A stretch of DNA of 38,859 nt from Blastocatellia bacterium UBA7656 (GTDB lineage Bacteria; Acidobacteriota; Blastocatellia; UBA7656), in assembly GCA_002483445.1 (NCBI GenBank), contig DLHY01000026.1, positions 1 to 38,859 of the forward strand, in the 5' to 3' direction. Positions 16,038 through 24,432 of this stretch are shown one piece after another (position 1 is the stretch's first letter; every line of letters begins with the position of its first letter). Below the pieces are notes generated by a model. The model saw only the letters and a list, made by a program, of their open reading frames with translations, was not told the origin of the DNA and made no database searches. The translations under genes and the position numbers were made by a program.

Positions 16038-16936
16038 AGTTGTGTGAAGAGATTCGCGGTCAGATAAATTTTTATCTGGATGATGAACTGCACACCGAAG
16101 AGCGGGCCACGATTGAATCGCACCTGCGCGCCTGCCAGACTTGCAGCGAGACGGTCGACCGTGAGCGGGACTTTCTCGAAATCGTGCGCGAGGCGCGACC
16201 GCTCTACACTGCCGGGGACGAGTTGCGCTCGAAGGCGGAAAAGATTCTGAGCCGCGCCCCTGTGCCTCTCCTTGCGCCTGACCGGGTGCGCGCCCGTCTG
16301 CGCCGTTCGCTTGCTTCTTATGGAAGATTCAAATCGAGCCGCCGCTCTCTCGCCGCTGCTGCGATTATCGTCATTGCAGTGATGGTCGGTTTATGGTTTG
16401 CGATGAATCCGACGCAGACCCCTGAGCGCGGCTCTCCCTCCGCGTTTGCAAGGATGGCGGTCGAGGCTCATGAACGCCATCTCGCGGGACGCCTGCCGCT
16501 GGAAATAGCGACCGCATCGCCTGATGAAATCTCCCGATGGTTTGCGGGCAAAGTGCCTTTCAGTTTGAAACTGCCCGATTATCAGGGATCGTCCGGCCAG
16601 GAAAAGTTATATGATCTCGAAGGCGCGCGGCTGGCCGCTTTTAATAATGACTATGCGGCTTATATCGCCTACCGTATGCGCGCGCGGCCCATCAGCCTCG
16701 TGGTCACGAGTGAAGCGACGGCCCGACCATCGGGCGGAGAAGAAATAGTATCAAAGGGGCTGACCTTCCATTACGACACGATTGGCGGACTCAAGGTCAT
16801 AACGTGGTCTGATCGCGGGCTGACCTATGCTCTGGTCTCAGACCTCGAAGAGCGAGGCCAGCAATCCTGCATGGTCTGTCACGCAGGCACCAAAGACAGG
16901 GACTTCATCGAAGGACTCAAACCGAAAGGGTTTTGA
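16034..16936 (+). CDS. Zinc anti-sigma factor with C-terminal CxxCH motif
   Basis: A 300-residue single-pass membrane protein. The cytoplasmic zinc anti-sigma motif is H30-x3-C34-x2-C37. The membrane helix is at about 106-124 and a periplasmic domain of about 175 residues follows. Near the end it carries QQSCMVCHAGTKDRDF with C279-M-V-C282-H283, exactly the heme-c attachment motif. The domain is on the side of the membrane where c-type cytochromes mature, so heme attachment is possible, giving a redox, H2O2 or NO sensor; a thiol or metal sensor is the alternative. It overlaps the sigma gene by four bases. Confidence 0.88.
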   Translation: MKLCEEIRGQINFYLDDELHTEERATIESHLRACQTCSETVDRERDFLEIVREARPLYTAGDELRSKAEKILSRAPVPLLAPDRVRARLRRSLASYGRFKSSRRSLAAAAIIVIAVMVGLWFAMNPTQTPERGSPSAFARMAVEAHERHLAGRLPLEIATASPDEISRWFAGKVPFSLKLPDYQGSSGQEKLYDLEGARLAAFNNDYAAYIAYRMRARPISLVVTSEATARPSGGEEIVSKGLTFHYDTIGGLKVITWSDRGLTYALVSDLEERGQQSCMVCHAGTKDRDFIEGLKPKGF

Positions 16937-16940
16937 TTTG

Positions 16941-17013
16941 GTCCCTTGTCCTTTGTCATTTGTCCTTTGTTGGTTTGCGAAAAGCAAAGGACAAATGACA
17001 AAGGACGAAGGAC
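16941..17013. repeat. Long GACAAAGGACAAAT-word palindrome
   Basis: A 29-base arm at 16941-16969 matches the complement of 16985-17013 at 27 of 29 positions, around a 15-base loop. It consists of 7-base words related to GACAAAG and GACAAAT. It begins five bases after the anti-sigma stop and may act as its terminator. It is the same word family as 12081-12151. Confidence 0.8.
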
Positions 17014-17077
17014 AAAGGATGAAGACTTGACTTGAGTGGTGTTTGTGGTGTTTCATTCGTTCAATAAGGAGCAGGCC

Positions 17078-17548
17078 ATGCGAAAGAAAGCACTTATCTT
17101 TATCGCGGCAATCGCCTTCATCCTCGCGTCGTCGACAGGAGCTTTGACGCAAAGCGAGCGATCTTTGGTGGGCGAATGGATAGTGACTTCCACTCCTATA
17201 AACGGCGAGATTTTTTCGCGCATGGGAAACACTCTCGGCTTTCCCGTCCGCGACATGACTTTTCACGAGGACGGCGATATTAAAACGGGAATCGTCGACC
17301 GCGAGGACGCCGGATCGAATGTTCACCCTCTCGGCGTGTGGAGAATCGCTGGCGACCGCTTCAGCGCATCGTTTCAACTCTGGTGCCCTGACGGAAATAT
17401 GCCGTGCGGCACTGTGATTATGCGAGGCCGCTTCACCGACGACGACAGGATAAGAGGCACGATGACGGTCTTCTTCGATGAGCGCGACCCGACTCGCCCG
17501 ACGGGCTACGACACATGGGTCTTTTCATTCAGGGGGGATCGCAGATGA
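17078..17548 (+). CDS. Small secreted lipocalin-like protein A
   Basis: A 156-residue protein from ATG 17078 (AAGGAG seven bases before), with a signal peptide (about 1-25) cut near ALTQ. The mature part begins LVGEWIVTSTP, a lipocalin-style G-x-W start, followed by predicted beta strands. A Cys pair (CPDGNMPC) probably forms a disulfide. It shares GVWRxAG, the Cys pair and the end pattern (DxRDP...FDT-like) with the next gene, so the two are tandem paralogs. Its stop overlaps the next start by four bases. Binding function unknown. Confidence 0.75.
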   Translation: MRKKALIFIAAIAFILASSTGALTQSERSLVGEWIVTSTPINGEIFSRMGNTLGFPVRDMTFHEDGDIKTGIVDREDAGSNVHPLGVWRIAGDRFSASFQLWCPDGNMPCGTVIMRGRFTDDDRIRGTMTVFFDERDPTRPTGYDTWVFSFRGDRR

Positions 17549-18018
17549 AAAGCACTATGAGCAATCGGTACAGGATCGCGTTTTTGCTTGCGGCGATTTC
17601 TCTCACATTGATTCTTTCGTCCTCAAGCGGGCTGGCCGCGAAATCATTCGAGGGCAAATGGTCATTCACCGTTACGATCCCGGTCGCTCCGGGCAGCAAT
17701 CAAAATCAGACATTCACGCTGACCATCGATGCCTTTCCGCGCCAGGGATTGCACGGGCGTATGTTGATAACGGACGCCGAGAACAGGACGCTGCCGGGCG
17801 TGTGGCGCAAGGCAGGAAAGAAGGTTTCGCTCACTTATGAACTGCCATGCTCAGGCGACGAGCAGTGCGCGTCGCTCGTGCTGCTGGGAAAAGCGAAGTC
17901 AAGCTTCACCCGCATCAAAAACGGCGACGTGATAGTGATGTGGGACAGCGACGATGACCGGAACCCCGCGCTCTTCGACACCTCCAACGGCTCGTTTTCG
18001 GCAACGCGCCTGGAGTAA
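17545..18018 (+). CDS. Small secreted lipocalin-like protein B
   Basis: A 157-residue protein from ATG 17545, overlapping the preceding stop (ATGA) and preceded by GGGGGATC. A signal peptide (about 1-30, ending GLAAK) leads to FEGKWSFTVTIP, again a G-x-W-type start, then GVWRKAGKKVSL and the Cys pair CSGDEQC. It is a diverged copy of the upstream gene; the two are probably secreted together. A longer frame starts at 17515 but lacks a ribosome site and a signal-like N-terminus. Confidence 0.75.
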   Translation: MKSTMSNRYRIAFLLAAISLTLILSSSSGLAAKSFEGKWSFTVTIPVAPGSNQNQTFTLTIDAFPRQGLHGRMLITDAENRTLPGVWRKAGKKVSLTYELPCSGDEQCASLVLLGKAKSSFTRIKNGDVIVMWDSDDDRNPALFDTSNGSFSATRLE

Positions 18019-18127
18019 AACAAGCCGTGATCAGGAATTATGCGACACGCTCTAATGAGAAGGTAGCGTTGATGAAGTTCTCCTCGATTCAACCTGTTCA
18101 TCCCTGCTCAAACCGCTATAACCTCAA

Positions 18128-21100
18128 TCATCTCCACTCGCCCTGAATTACGAACCCGGCCCAGTAATAAGGCAAATCCCATTTGCCCTTCTTCCACATT
18201 TTGATCTGAGCCGCGCGCAGGGCAGCAGCAGGCGGGATGCCTTTTTTCAGCACGCCCTTGTAAAACTGCACCATCAAGTCAGCCGTCGGGCGGTCGGCTA
18301 CGCTCCACAAACTCACCACCACCCGCGCCGCGCCCGCGTACATGAACCCGCGCGTCAAGCCCACTATGCCTTCGCCTTTCACCTCTTCGCCCAAGCCCGT
18401 CTGACACGCGCTCAAGACGACCATCTCGACCGGAAGATTCAGATTATAGATTTCCGGCGTAAGCAGAAATCCGTTTCGCGCTCCGCCTTTTTCATCAAAT
18501 CGCGACAACACTATGCCTGAAAGCTCAGGCTTGCGCGTGTTGAAAAATCCGTGCGTGGCGATGTGTATGTAGCGATACTGCCCCAACTCCGAGCCGAGCG
18601 CAGTCTCGCGGCTGGCGTTGAAATCTACGGCCTGCAAAACCGGCCCTTCGGTCGCATAAGCCAGAATCTCTTCGGCTTCCTTGCGCGTACTCCTGAGCCG
18701 CGTGAATGTCGTCTCCTCTCTGAGCGTTCCCAGATCGGACACGTTGGCCGCGATGTTGACAGTCTTGATGACCAGACCGCGCTCATCGCTCGTCTCTTTT
18801 TCCTTTCCGCTCGTTTCCTCTCCCGGAGCCACTCTCTCATCCTTCGCGTTGAAAACCGGATCGGCTATCACGGCGATGAGTTTGCTGGCCGGTTTTCGCC
18901 CCGCCGTCTCCTGCCGTTGAAGAGCGACGGTCGTCGCGGAAGGCGCATTGACTATCTCGTGATTGACTATCAGTGGTTGGGAGACAGGTGATGGGGATTG
19001 GTTTGCTTTATCCCTGTCACCTGTCACCTGTTCCCTGTTGCCTGCCGAAGGATCAGGAAGCGCGGCGAATGGAACATAGTTGAGCGCGCCGTCTGCGACT
19101 ATGAGCAGTCGCTTGTTTGATAGGAGCGAAGCGGCGGGAGCTATGAGCATCCGGCTCAAAGCGTCTGCCGTCTGCGCGAGTTCCTGACTGTTGCTCGCTT
19201 TTTTGTCCGTCTTCTTTTCCTTATCGGAGTCGCCCTTTTTCTCTTTCGACTTCACGGGAATCGTCGAGAGCAGTTCATGAAATCGGCGCGCTGTTTTTTC
19301 TATCTCCGCTCGCGCAGGCAGCACGAAGCTGTGAACAGAATCGACAGTCACCGCCCAGAGGAAACTTCTCTCATCGCCAAGCCAGTATTCGAGCAGGATG
19401 GTATCGCGGTCGAGTACGCGCTTTTGAATATCCGTGATAGTCACGGGCTGCGGCTGAGTGAGCGAAGCGTAATGAGGGCTTGTGGCGCGTATCTGCGATT
19501 CGACTTTTTGCAATTCGGTCTTGAGCGATTCGATCTCTTTTTCAACCGCCGCAGCTTCCGTCGTCTTGCGCCTCGCGGTGAGCAGAAGAATCTGTCGCTC
19601 GCCTTTGGCTACAAGCTCGCGCTGAAGCGATCGCTCTTTTTCTAACAGCGCCGGGTCGACTCCGCGCCTGATATCGGCTCGCGATTCTGTCAGAAGCTCG
19701 ATAAGACTTTTGGCCCTCGCCCGCTCGCTGGCTTCGACGGCGCGGGCGTCGAATCCTTTGCCCGCGCTCTGCTCGTGGAGTCGCATCAGCAGTTCTATGT
19801 AAAACCGGTGATAGTTCTGCACCGAAGCGAAATAACGGGCGCGAAGTTCCTGACTCAGAACCTGCGCGCGAAGCGAATCGATCATACCGAGCGCCGTTTC
19901 GATGTGTTCGCGCGACTCGCTGGTCTTTCCCAGTTCCGCCTCGGCGCGTGCGAGCGAGTAAATAGCGTCGGCTTCGGCGCTGCGGTCTCCCGTAGCGCGT
20001 GTGAGCGGAAGCGCCAGATTGAAATGATCGATTGCCTTCTGATAATCCTTGAGCGAGTGATGAGTCTTTCCGATGCTGATGAGGGTGATGGCTTCGAGCC
20101 TCGGATCCTCGATATCGCGGCACAACAGAACGGCCTGCGCGTAATGATCCAGCGCCCTGTCCGTCTGGCCGAGCCTTCGATAAGCTTCGCCCACATTGCC
20201 GAGCGTTGCGGCCAGTCCCGTTCGATCCTGAATCCTGCGCCTGATCTCAAGAGCCTGATTGAAATATGTGAGCGCGCGTTCCGGCTGATTCATTCCGTCG
20301 AGCGCCAGCCCGATATTGTTTAGCGCATAAGCTTCTCTTCTTTCATCTTTGAATTCGCGAAAGATTGGGAGCGCCTGTTCGTAAAGCTCGACTGCTTTTG
20401 CAACATCGCCGATGTAATAATAGGCCAGCCCCATGTTGTTTAGTATCTGCGCCGCCGAGCGACGTTCTCCGAGGTCGCGGTCAAGGGCGAGCGATTCGTT
20501 GTAGAGATCGAGCGCCTTCTGCATCTCGCCCCACACGCGATAAACGAGAGCCTTGTTGTTGGTGACGGCGGCGATGGCTCGTCGGTCGTCGAGTTGCTTG
20601 AAGACGGGAAGCGCGAGGTCGTAGTAATCCAAAGCTTTTTGATTATCGCCCAGACGGCGATGCATCTCTCCGATCTGCGCGAGCGCCCCGGCCTCGCGGC
20701 GCTGATCCTTGAGGTCGCGATAAATCAACAGAGTCTCGTTATAAAATTCGATGGCACGCGCTCTTTCTTCCATCGAATCATAAGTCGCTGCGATGTTGTT
20801 GAGCGCAGCGGCTTCGCGCGAGCGGTCGCCGATCTGACGACTTACCAAAAGAGCTTCGTTGTGATATTCGAGGGCGCGTTCTCTCTCGCCCAGAGCGCGA
20901 TAAGCGATGCCGATATTGTTGAGGGCTACCGTTTGGTCGCGGCGATTATCCGAGGCGCGAAATAACTCAAGCGCGCGGGTGAAATAATCGATTGCTTTTT
21001 TATATTCCTGCGCCGCGCGATAGCAGAGACCTATGCTGTTAAGGGCGTTGGCTTCGCCTTCTGCGTCTGCTAGTTCGCGTCTGATGGCGAGTTCCTGAAT

Positions 21101-21382
21101 GAAAAACTCTATGGCTTTTTTCTGATCGCCCGCTGCGCTCACGGTGTCGCCGAGGCGATGAAGCAGGGCGGCTTCTGATTTCCGCTCTCCCGCCGAGCGA
21201 AGGAGCGCGAGGGCTTCTATGTATTTTTCAATCGCCCCTGCGCGGGCATCCGGTGTGCCTTGAGTACGCAGGGCGTCGGCCTCCGCGACGAGCTTTTCCG
21301 CTGCACTCTGCGCGGCGCGGACGGGAAAAGTTACTGAAGAGAGGATGGCTGCGAGGGCTAATGCGAAGCGAATCGTTTTCAT
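18128..21382 (-). CDS. Secreted TPR-CHAT protein (caspase-like protease domain)
   Basis: A 1084-residue protein. A signal peptide (about 1-24) is followed by about ten 40-residue tetratricopeptide repeats (about 60-480, recurring phrases such as ALNNIGLAYRALGERERALEY). A charged coiled region (about 510-640) comes next and a C-terminal CHAT domain occupies about the last 320 residues. The catalytic dyad is visible: H944 in IATHGFF and C993 in LSACQTGLG. CHAT proteins are caspase-like peptidases or their relatives; TPR-CHAT architectures are abundant in Acidobacteriota and cyanobacteria. Export to the periplasm distinguishes this from the cytoplasmic CHAT proteases of defence systems. Start ATG 21382 follows GGGGGAG; an in-frame GTG at 21397 is less likely. 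A short palindromic repeat lies in the linker before the CHAT domain. Confidence 0.9.
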   Translation of the reverse strand: MKTIRFALALAAILSSVTFPVRAAQSAAEKLVAEADALRTQGTPDARAGAIEKYIEALALLRSAGERKSEAALLHRLGDTVSAAGDQKKAIEFFIQELAIRRELADAEGEANALNSIGLCYRAAQEYKKAIDYFTRALELFRASDNRRDQTVALNNIGIAYRALGERERALEYHNEALLVSRQIGDRSREAAALNNIAATYDSMEERARAIEFYNETLLIYRDLKDQRREAGALAQIGEMHRRLGDNQKALDYYDLALPVFKQLDDRRAIAAVTNNKALVYRVWGEMQKALDLYNESLALDRDLGERRSAAQILNNMGLAYYYIGDVAKAVELYEQALPIFREFKDERREAYALNNIGLALDGMNQPERALTYFNQALEIRRRIQDRTGLAATLGNVGEAYRRLGQTDRALDHYAQAVLLCRDIEDPRLEAITLISIGKTHHSLKDYQKAIDHFNLALPLTRATGDRSAEADAIYSLARAEAELGKTSESREHIETALGMIDSLRAQVLSQELRARYFASVQNYHRFYIELLMRLHEQSAGKGFDARAVEASERARAKSLIELLTESRADIRRGVDPALLEKERSLQRELVAKGERQILLLTARRKTTEAAAVEKEIESLKTELQKVESQIRATSPHYASLTQPQPVTITDIQKRVLDRDTILLEYWLGDERSFLWAVTVDSVHSFVLPARAEIEKTARRFHELLSTIPVKSKEKKGDSDKEKKTDKKASNSQELAQTADALSRMLIAPAASLLSNKRLLIVADGALNYVPFAALPDPSAGNREQVTGDRDKANQSPSPVSQPLIVNHEIVNAPSATTVALQRQETAGRKPASKLIAVIADPVFNAKDERVAPGEETSGKEKETSDERGLVIKTVNIAANVSDLGTLREETTFTRLRSTRKEAEEILAYATEGPVLQAVDFNASRETALGSELGQYRYIHIATHGFFNTRKPELSGIVLSRFDEKGGARNGFLLTPEIYNLNLPVEMVVLSACQTGLGEEVKGEGIVGLTRGFMYAGAARVVVSLWSVADRPTADLMVQFYKGVLKKGIPPAAALRAAQIKMWKKGKWDLPYYWAGFVIQGEWR
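18983..19025. repeat. Short-word palindrome inside the CHAT gene
   Basis: GACAGGTGATGGGGA (18983-18997) and TCCCTGTCACCTGTC (19011-19025) are complementary at 13 of 15 positions, followed by further CTGTxxC words to about 19042. The segment encodes a linker (EQVTGDRDKANQSPSPVSQ, about residues 780-800). This is the same type of repeat as in the gaps, here tolerated in frame. Confidence 0.6.
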
Positions 21383-21550
21383 AAGCGGCTCCCCCACCTT
21401 TGACGTTCAAGGCGACAATAATCAAAGCCCCGTGCGAAGTCAATCTTCGCCAGTCTGATCTCATTCAAGCTTAGGCTCCTCTGATGATTAACCGCTTTGC
21501 CGCGTTGCGCGAGGGGTTCATTCACAGTCGGGGCACAGGAAGCGATCAAA

Positions 21551-21655
21551 CTATGCAAGCGCGCGGTTGAATTGATCAATCGATGAAGCGGCTTGCGCAG
21601 TGAAGGTGAAAACAAACTCGAACGCCAGAATCAACGCAACTCGTTTTTTCATCAT
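21551..21655 (-). pseudogene. 34-codon signal-peptide ORF, probable remnant
   Basis: From ATG 21655 (GAGAGGCGGC just upstream) a 34-residue peptide reads MMKKRVALILAFEFVFTFTA then QAASSIDQFNRALA and stops. It is a clear Sec signal peptide followed by almost nothing, so it is either a tiny secreted peptide or the 5' end of a lost secreted protein. Other deletion scars in the window favour the second. The rest of the 399-base gap (21383-21781) shows nothing else I can support. Confidence 0.4.
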
Positions 21656-21781
21656 GCCGCCTCTCGATGAAACTCAACGCTGTCAGCCGGACGATGAAAT
21701 GGAACGCTCACGGGGCTGTTTCAGGAAAAGCGATTATATCGAAGTTCGGCAGGAGTGAAAGGCGGAGGCAGGATTTTTTGA

Positions 21782-22375
21782 TCAGATCAGTCCTTCTACT
21801 ATCTTGTAGACGTGAGTTCCGGTGGATGAAGGCCATCTCTCACTTGGGTTGGAGTGCAATCCTTTTGCCCTTCTAATGGCAGATGTGACGAGCGGTCTGT
21901 AAATCTCCACATCGAGATTCGTCTTTTTATAGCCTCCCAAATGTTTACGCAATAGCGCGACTATTTTTTGGCAAGAGAGATTCGGGCTTCCGACATCGAG
22001 GAAGTGAAGGTAGAGCCATATTTCAAAACAGGGATTACTGATTGCCAGTCCGTAGCCTTTCTGAGAAGTCCGAGAGCTTATGTCGCTCAATTTGCTGTCG
22101 GGCCAGCGATCAACATCGAGCATCACCCATAATTCATCTTCGTCGCCTATCTGATATTGATCCACGAAAAGCTCCAGTTGTTCGAAAACATATTCAGGCG
22201 CGGATCGCCCTTTCTGAGCAGGAAGAACCTTCACCTGAATCCTCGGATTTTTGAACATGCTGAAGTAAAGCTTCTCAGTGTATTCACCCTCGGTGGCTAT
22301 GACGCACAATCGGGTATCGCGAAGATGAGGGATGCTCCGATTCAATGGTCGCTTGCGTCTCGATGTTAGTGGCAT
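21782..22375 (-). CDS. rloB: RloB-family protein (AbiLii-like effector)
   Basis: A 197-residue protein with the RloB pattern: a basic N-terminus, then CVIATEGEYTEKLYF (EGExTE motif, about 29-34), LWVMLDVDRWPD (acidic DVDR-type motif, about 85-91), AISNPCFEIWLYLHF and a basic C-terminus. The acidic arrangement suggests a TOPRIM-like nuclease fold. RloB is commonly encoded after an SMC-like ATPase, as here (6-base gap). I recall this pair corresponds to the lactococcal phage-abortive system AbiL. The pair is less GC-rich than its surroundings, consistent with a mobile defence unit. Confidence 0.85.
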   Translation of the reverse strand: MPLTSRRKRPLNRSIPHLRDTRLCVIATEGEYTEKLYFSMFKNPRIQVKVLPAQKGRSAPEYVFEQLELFVDQYQIGDEDELWVMLDVDRWPDSKLSDISSRTSQKGYGLAISNPCFEIWLYLHFLDVGSPNLSCQKIVALLRKHLGGYKKTNLDVEIYRPLVTSAIRRAKGLHSNPSERWPSSTGTHVYKIVEGLI

Positions 22376-22381
22376 AACCGC

Positions 22382-23749
22382 TCAGGCTTCTCCGTCATCC
22401 TCTGACCATCCTAACTTGCGCAAATCTCCTATGAACGGGATCGCGCCAAAACGTCCGTTGAGATAGCCTTTCTGAATCTTGAGGTCGGGGCGGATTTTGA
22501 ATTCTGCAAGAGAATAAATATGCGAAGCTCCAGACTCATCCTTTTCGACGAACCATATTTCATCCCGTCGCAAAAGGTCGATATCCAACAGATTCGTATC
22601 ATGGGTGGTGAAAATAAACTGCCAGTTCTGATTCGCGCCCTTAAAATCCACGACTGCCTCCAAAAACATCTTCGACATCAGTGGGTGGAGTCTCCGATCC
22701 AACTCATCAATTACGAAAACTCTTTCGCTCGTTCTTATGGCATATAAAGCAGGAGCTAGATTCATCAGGCGTTTAGTGCCATCCGATTCTTCCTCAACAT
22801 CGAAACTGACCAATCGTCCGTCTTTGGTTCGGTGCTGAGTTTTGAGAAGAACGAGCAGAGGCTGTCCCTGCTCTCCGCGCACTATAGTATACTGCTCGCC
22901 TTCGGGCGATCTCAGAACAAATGCGGGCCCTTTACCAAAACTAACAATCTCTTTCCTCATATCATGAGGCATATCAGGAATATATTTATCAAAATCAAGA
23001 GGCACTTCTTCTGTCGCTATACCATCAACTCCTGCTCCAGTAGTTGCCAGGAAATCCCCGAGGAATCTGGTGAAAGATTTATCCTGATGCGCTCTTAGTC
23101 CTAATGCCTCATGCTCTGCCCCGGCAGTAATAACAATCAACACATCCCTGAACCAATCCATCAATGGCTTGAGTTCCTTTACATTTCGTTCGATGGCCTC
23201 TGTAAGGAAAAGCTGATTTGGCCTGGTGCCTTGCGCAACAAACTCTAAAAACTGTTTTCCTTTGGAACCATTGCTTATGAAAGAGGGGCCGAACTCAACC
23301 CGCACTTTATCTTTTCCTGAAGTGATGCGCTCGAAGTAACGCACTTCCCTCTTTGCCGGTTTTGCAAACAGCCATTCTTCCAGCACCTTTTCCGAATTTA
23401 GTTTGAAACCATAAGTGTATATGACGCCCTTTCTTTTAATGACGAACTCGAACATGCTCGGTTTCTTCAAGGCATCCTCGTCGAGTTTGAATGGCGTTAC
23501 CGGGATCGTCTGATCGCTTCGCGTTCCTCTTATAATGAGCTCCCGCGCAAACCCGATGGCTGTAACAAGGTTGGACTTCCCCGACGCATTCGCCCCGTAT
23601 ATCGCAGCGGCATGAAGCAACGGCGCTTTCTCATCGTCATTTCCTTTTACAATATGATCGGCGTGATTCCCCTTCTTTGCCGCAACCATGCTGAAGGTGA
23701 TCTCTTCTTTGAAGGAAAGAAAATTCTCGACACTGAATTGAACCAGCAT
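22382..23749 (-). CDS. rloA: RloA-like AAA15 ATPase (AbiLi-like)
   Basis: A 455-residue ATPase of the AAA15/OLD-like class. The start MLVQFSVENF at 23749 is the family's conserved first strand; the frame is open further upstream to 23818, but that stretch is unconserved. Walker A is GANASGKS (52-59), the ABC-signature-like region ESDGTKRLMNLAP lies at about 321-333, Walker B is VFVIDELD (344-351) and the switch His is in TTHD (381-384). The insertion between Walker A and the signature should form a short coiled-coil or dimer region. With RloB it likely forms an anti-phage complex in which the ATPase senses infection. No restriction genes lie beside it. Confidence 0.88.
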   Translation of the reverse strand: MLVQFSVENFLSFKEEITFSMVAAKKGNHADHIVKGNDDEKAPLLHAAAIYGANASGKSNLVTAIGFARELIIRGTRSDQTIPVTPFKLDEDALKKPSMFEFVIKRKGVIYTYGFKLNSEKVLEEWLFAKPAKREVRYFERITSGKDKVRVEFGPSFISNGSKGKQFLEFVAQGTRPNQLFLTEAIERNVKELKPLMDWFRDVLIVITAGAEHEALGLRAHQDKSFTRFLGDFLATTGAGVDGIATEEVPLDFDKYIPDMPHDMRKEIVSFGKGPAFVLRSPEGEQYTIVRGEQGQPLLVLLKTQHRTKDGRLVSFDVEEESDGTKRLMNLAPALYAIRTSERVFVIDELDRRLHPLMSKMFLEAVVDFKGANQNWQFIFTTHDTNLLDIDLLRRDEIWFVEKDESGASHIYSLAEFKIRPDLKIQKGYLNGRFGAIPFIGDLRKLGWSEDDGEA

Positions 23750-23903
23750 ATTAGCCCTATCAATCTGACTTGAGGCGAAGCTTATTGAGAAATCTAAAGA
23801 TAGACTTTTGATTTCCAAAAGTCAAAAAACGACGAAATTTCCGATGAATATTCTATTTCAATCTGCGAAATATAAAGTTAAAAGAGTATCGTCAAAACTG
23901 AAA

Positions 23904-24323
23904 TTATCGGCCCGCCTCGCGGATGAACTCCTGGAGACGGGCGCGTATCTCATCCCTCACGCGGCGAAAGACTGCAAGACGCGCTTCCTCGTCTCCCATT
24001 GCCGCCGCAGGGTCTTCGAAGCTCCAGTGAATCCTTTGAGTGCGAGCCGGAAAAACCGGGCAGCTTTCTTTCGCGTTGTCGCAGACTGTTATGACGTAAT
24101 CGAACTCTTCATCAAGGAATTCATCGACTGACTTCGAGCGATGCGCCGAGATGTCTATGCCGATTTCTCTCATCACACGAATGGCTTCCTCTCGCACGCT
24201 TGAAGGATGAGTGCCTGCGCTCGCGACCTCGAAGAGCGCGCCGCCCGTGTCGCGAAGCAATCCTTCAGCCATCTGGCTGCGCGCCGAATTGCCTGTGCAT
24301 AAAATCAAAACTCGTTTTTTCAT
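23904..24323 (-). CDS. arsC: Thioredoxin-coupled arsenate reductase
   Basis: A 139-residue protein of the low-molecular-weight phosphatase fold. The P-loop is C9-T-G-N-S-A-R-S. The redox pair C81 and C88 in CDNAKESCP are the residues that relay electrons to thioredoxin in the Staphylococcus pI258-type enzymes. It reduces arsenate to arsenite in the cytoplasm. ATG 24323 begins the conserved core (MKKRVLILCTGNSARS); the longer frame to 24389 runs into a palindromic repeat. It is the last gene of the arsI-arsM-arsC series. No arsenite pump is seen, so arsenite is probably dealt with by methylation. Confidence 0.92.
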   Translation of the reverse strand: MKKRVLILCTGNSARSQMAEGLLRDTGGALFEVASAGTHPSSVREEAIRVMREIGIDISAHRSKSVDEFLDEEFDYVITVCDNAKESCPVFPARTQRIHWSFEDPAAAMGDEEARLAVFRRVRDEIRARLQEFIREAGR

Positions 24324-24362
24324 ACGGTTGCTATAGCTTTCAAAAAATGGGGAGCGGTGTTT

Positions 24363-24419
24363 AGAGCCTTGAGGCGGCAGGTTTTGCATCCCACGCCTGC
24401 CGCCTCAAGGCGGTGCTCT
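24363..24419. repeat. 16-bp palindrome between arsM and arsC
   Basis: GCCTTGAGGCGGCAGG (24366-24381) pairs perfectly with 24396-24411 around a 14-base loop. A further AGAGC/GCTCT pair lies at 24363-24367 and 24415-24419 with a small bulge. It occupies most of the arsC-arsM gap and could modulate read-through or mRNA stability. Confidence 0.75.
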
Positions 24420-24432
24420 GAACTTCCAACAT

